Assembly: GCA_017440575.1 (NCBI GenBank)
Contig: JAFSGY010000028.1
Location: 1-64,000, forward strand
Length of the DNA stretch: 64,000 nt
Origin: Lachnospiraceae bacterium
Lineage (GTDB): Bacteria > Bacillota > Clostridia > Lachnospirales > Lachnospiraceae
Direction: 5' to 3'
Part shown: piece by piece, positions 62,895-64,000 of the stretch
Layout: the number at the start of each line of letters is the position of its first letter
How positions within the stretch are numbered: the first letter of the stretch is position 1
The notes under the pieces: model-generated
Seen by the model: the letters and a program-made list of their open reading frames with translations, nothing else
Told to the model about the DNA's origin: nothing
The model's database searches: none
Made by a program: the position numbers and the translations under genes

Positions 62895-64000
62895 GCTGAC
62901 ACATAATCTTGGACTGAAGATTCTGGCTCTTGTTTTTTCGGTAGGATTGTGGTTTGTAGTAAATAACATAACGGATCCGATAGGGGAAAAAGCGTTTTAC
63001 AATGTTCCGGTAGAAATTATTAATGAAGATAAGATTACGAATGAAGGTAAGGTTTATGAAATCTTGGACGGAACAGATGCGATAAATGTGAAAATCATAG
63101 GTAAGAAGTCCGTCATAAGCTATATCAACAAGGAAGATATTAAGGCAGTGGCAGATTTGTCAGAATTAACCTTTATGAATACCGTTACAATTAAGGTGTC
63201 CAGTGTTAAGAATAACACCGAATTGGAGTTCTCGCCCTCTGTTGATAATATGAAGCTATCTATAGAGGATATGAAACAGGTTCAGAAGATGATTAATACT
63301 TCGACATTTGGAGTTCCGGCAGAAGGATATATTGTAGGAACAGTAACACCGAGCCAAAATGTGGTACGTTTGTCAGGACCAGAGTCTTTGATTGACCAGA
63401 TTGAGAGGGTAGAGGCTGTTGCTAATATCTCAGGATATGCAACGGATATTACTTCCAGTGTAGAGTTGAAATTCTGTAATGCAGAAGGAAATGAGATTAA
63501 AAGTAGTTCGATTAAAACCAATATTTCGGCAATTAATGTTGCCGTTACGATTTTAGGAACAAAAGAGATACCTTTGAAATTTGAGGCACAAGGTAGACCG
63601 GCAGACGGTTATGTGGTAAGTCGCGAAATGATAATGGTACCAGAGACAGTAATGGTTGCGGGAAGAAAGAGCGCTCTAGATAGTATAACAGAGATTAATG
63701 TAGCAGATGCAGCATTGAATGTAGATGGGCTGAGTGAGGATATGACGACGATAGTTAATATCCGCAAGTATTTGCCAAGTGGTATTCAGTTGGCAGAGGC
63801 TAGCTTCAATGGTAACGTAAGTGTTACAGTAGGGATTGAACCTCTGATTACACGGGAATATGATATACCCGTAAAGAACTTTGCGGTAGGCAATGCACCG
63901 GAAGGCTATGAAGTTACCATTCAGGAATTTGAAAATGAAGAGATTGATAATTACAGGATATCAGTAAGCGGAGTGGAAGATGATATCCGGAAGATAAAGG
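62884..64000 (+). CDS. cdaR: CdaA regulator CdaR (YbbR-repeat protein), cut by the window end
   Basis: Membrane-anchored extracellular regulator of CdaA. The frame opens at ATG 62884 and stays open to the window end, giving 372 residues. N-terminal transmembrane helix (about 10-27, LKILALVFSVGLWFVVNN), then repeated YbbR domains: three are recognisable by the recurring PAEGYIVGTVTPSQNVVRLSG-type unit (two pieces), with repeats near residues 147, 237 and 337. It overlaps cdaA by 11 bases. In Bacillus the order is cdaA-cdaR-glmM, so glmM may lie just beyond the window. Confidence 0.93.
   Translation, partial: MRNKLTHNLGLKILALVFSVGLWFVVNNITDPIGEKAFYNVPVEIINEDKITNEGKVYEILDGTDAINVKIIGKKSVISYINKEDIKAVADLSELTFMNTVTIKVSSVKNNTELEFSPSVDNMKLSIEDMKQVQKMINTSTFGVPAEGYIVGTVTPSQNVVRLSGPESLIDQIERVEAVANISGYATDITSSVELKFCNAEGNEIKSSSIKTNISAINVAVTILGTKEIPLKFEAQGRPADGYVVSREMIMVPETVMVAGRKSALDSITEINVADAALNVDGLSEDMTTIVNIRKYLPSGIQLAEASFNGNVSVTVGIEPLITREYDIPVKNFAVGNAPEGYEVTIQEFENEEIDNYRISVSGVEDDIRKIK

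Noticed and set aside
1..64000. CRISPR arrays, rRNA genes, insertion sequences, prophage genes
   Set aside because: No regularly spaced repeats, no rRNA-like stretches and no transposase, integrase or phage structural genes were seen.

Overview
The window looks like chromosome of a motile, low-G+C Gram-positive anaerobe of the Lachnospiraceae (Clostridia). Three things point there: gene order shared with Bacillus and Clostridia (dnaK-dnaJ...prmA-rsmE...mtaB; ireB-ruvX-yrzB...mltG-like-trmR-trhP; mbl-flhO-flhP; comF-yvyF; cdaA-cdaR), a type III glutamine synthetase, a PPi-type phosphofructokinase, a CvfB-type S1 protein, and flagellins and rod proteins. Most genes lie on the + strand. Only four are on the - strand: an HPr-like protein, an XRE regulator, a YjfB motility protein and pfp.

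Layout. 1-2.8 kb: chaperones dnaK (cut by the window edge and by an in-frame TAG) and dnaJ. 3-5.4 kb: an MFS transporter/cupin/S51 peptidase operon inserted between dnaJ and prmA. 5.5-9.5 kb: prmA, rsmE and a chemoreceptor fused to a PilZ domain. 9.7-12.5 kb: cysteine desulfurase and thiI, which form a sulfur-relay pair, and an HPr-like protein without the phospho-histidine. 12.7-19.2 kb: tRNA modification and RNA decay genes (mtaB, ireB, ruvX, yrzB, RNase J, MltG-like stub, trmR, trhP). 19.5-21.6 kb: glnN behind a structured leader. 21.6-26.2 kb: an AT-rich accessory block with an XRE regulator, a palindromic operator laid over a strong divergent promoter, a 1043-residue flagellin with a very large cysteine-containing insert, and an unknown 199-residue protein. 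26.2-34.4 kb: tRNA-Gln, cvfB, yjfB (sigma-28 promoter), a PucR/CdaR-like regulator, then ftsE-ftsX-M23 hydrolase-S41 protease-trmO. 34.5-42.5 kb: a short atypical flagellin and a LacI-controlled alpha-galactoside operon. 42.6-49 kb: pfp, uvrB behind a LexA box, and uvrA. 49.1-53.6 kb: ABC exporter, membrane zincin and two-component system. 53.9-57 kb: mbl with flagellar rod genes, behind a sigma-28 and a sigma-A promoter. 57.1-64 kb: recD2, comF, yvyF, two unknown membrane proteins, cdaA and the start of cdaR.

The main non-routine signals are: (i) the XRE/operator/giant flagellin module; (ii) a dispersed branched RNA or DNA element present at 21614-21767 and 29473-29596 with compensatory stem changes; (iii) a second motif shared by two unrelated 5' leaders (2943-2993 and 34552-34610); (iv) the ABC-zincin-two-component cluster; (v) a sigma-28-type promoter in front of mbl and the rod genes. 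Functions come from reading motifs and gene order; no database search was possible.
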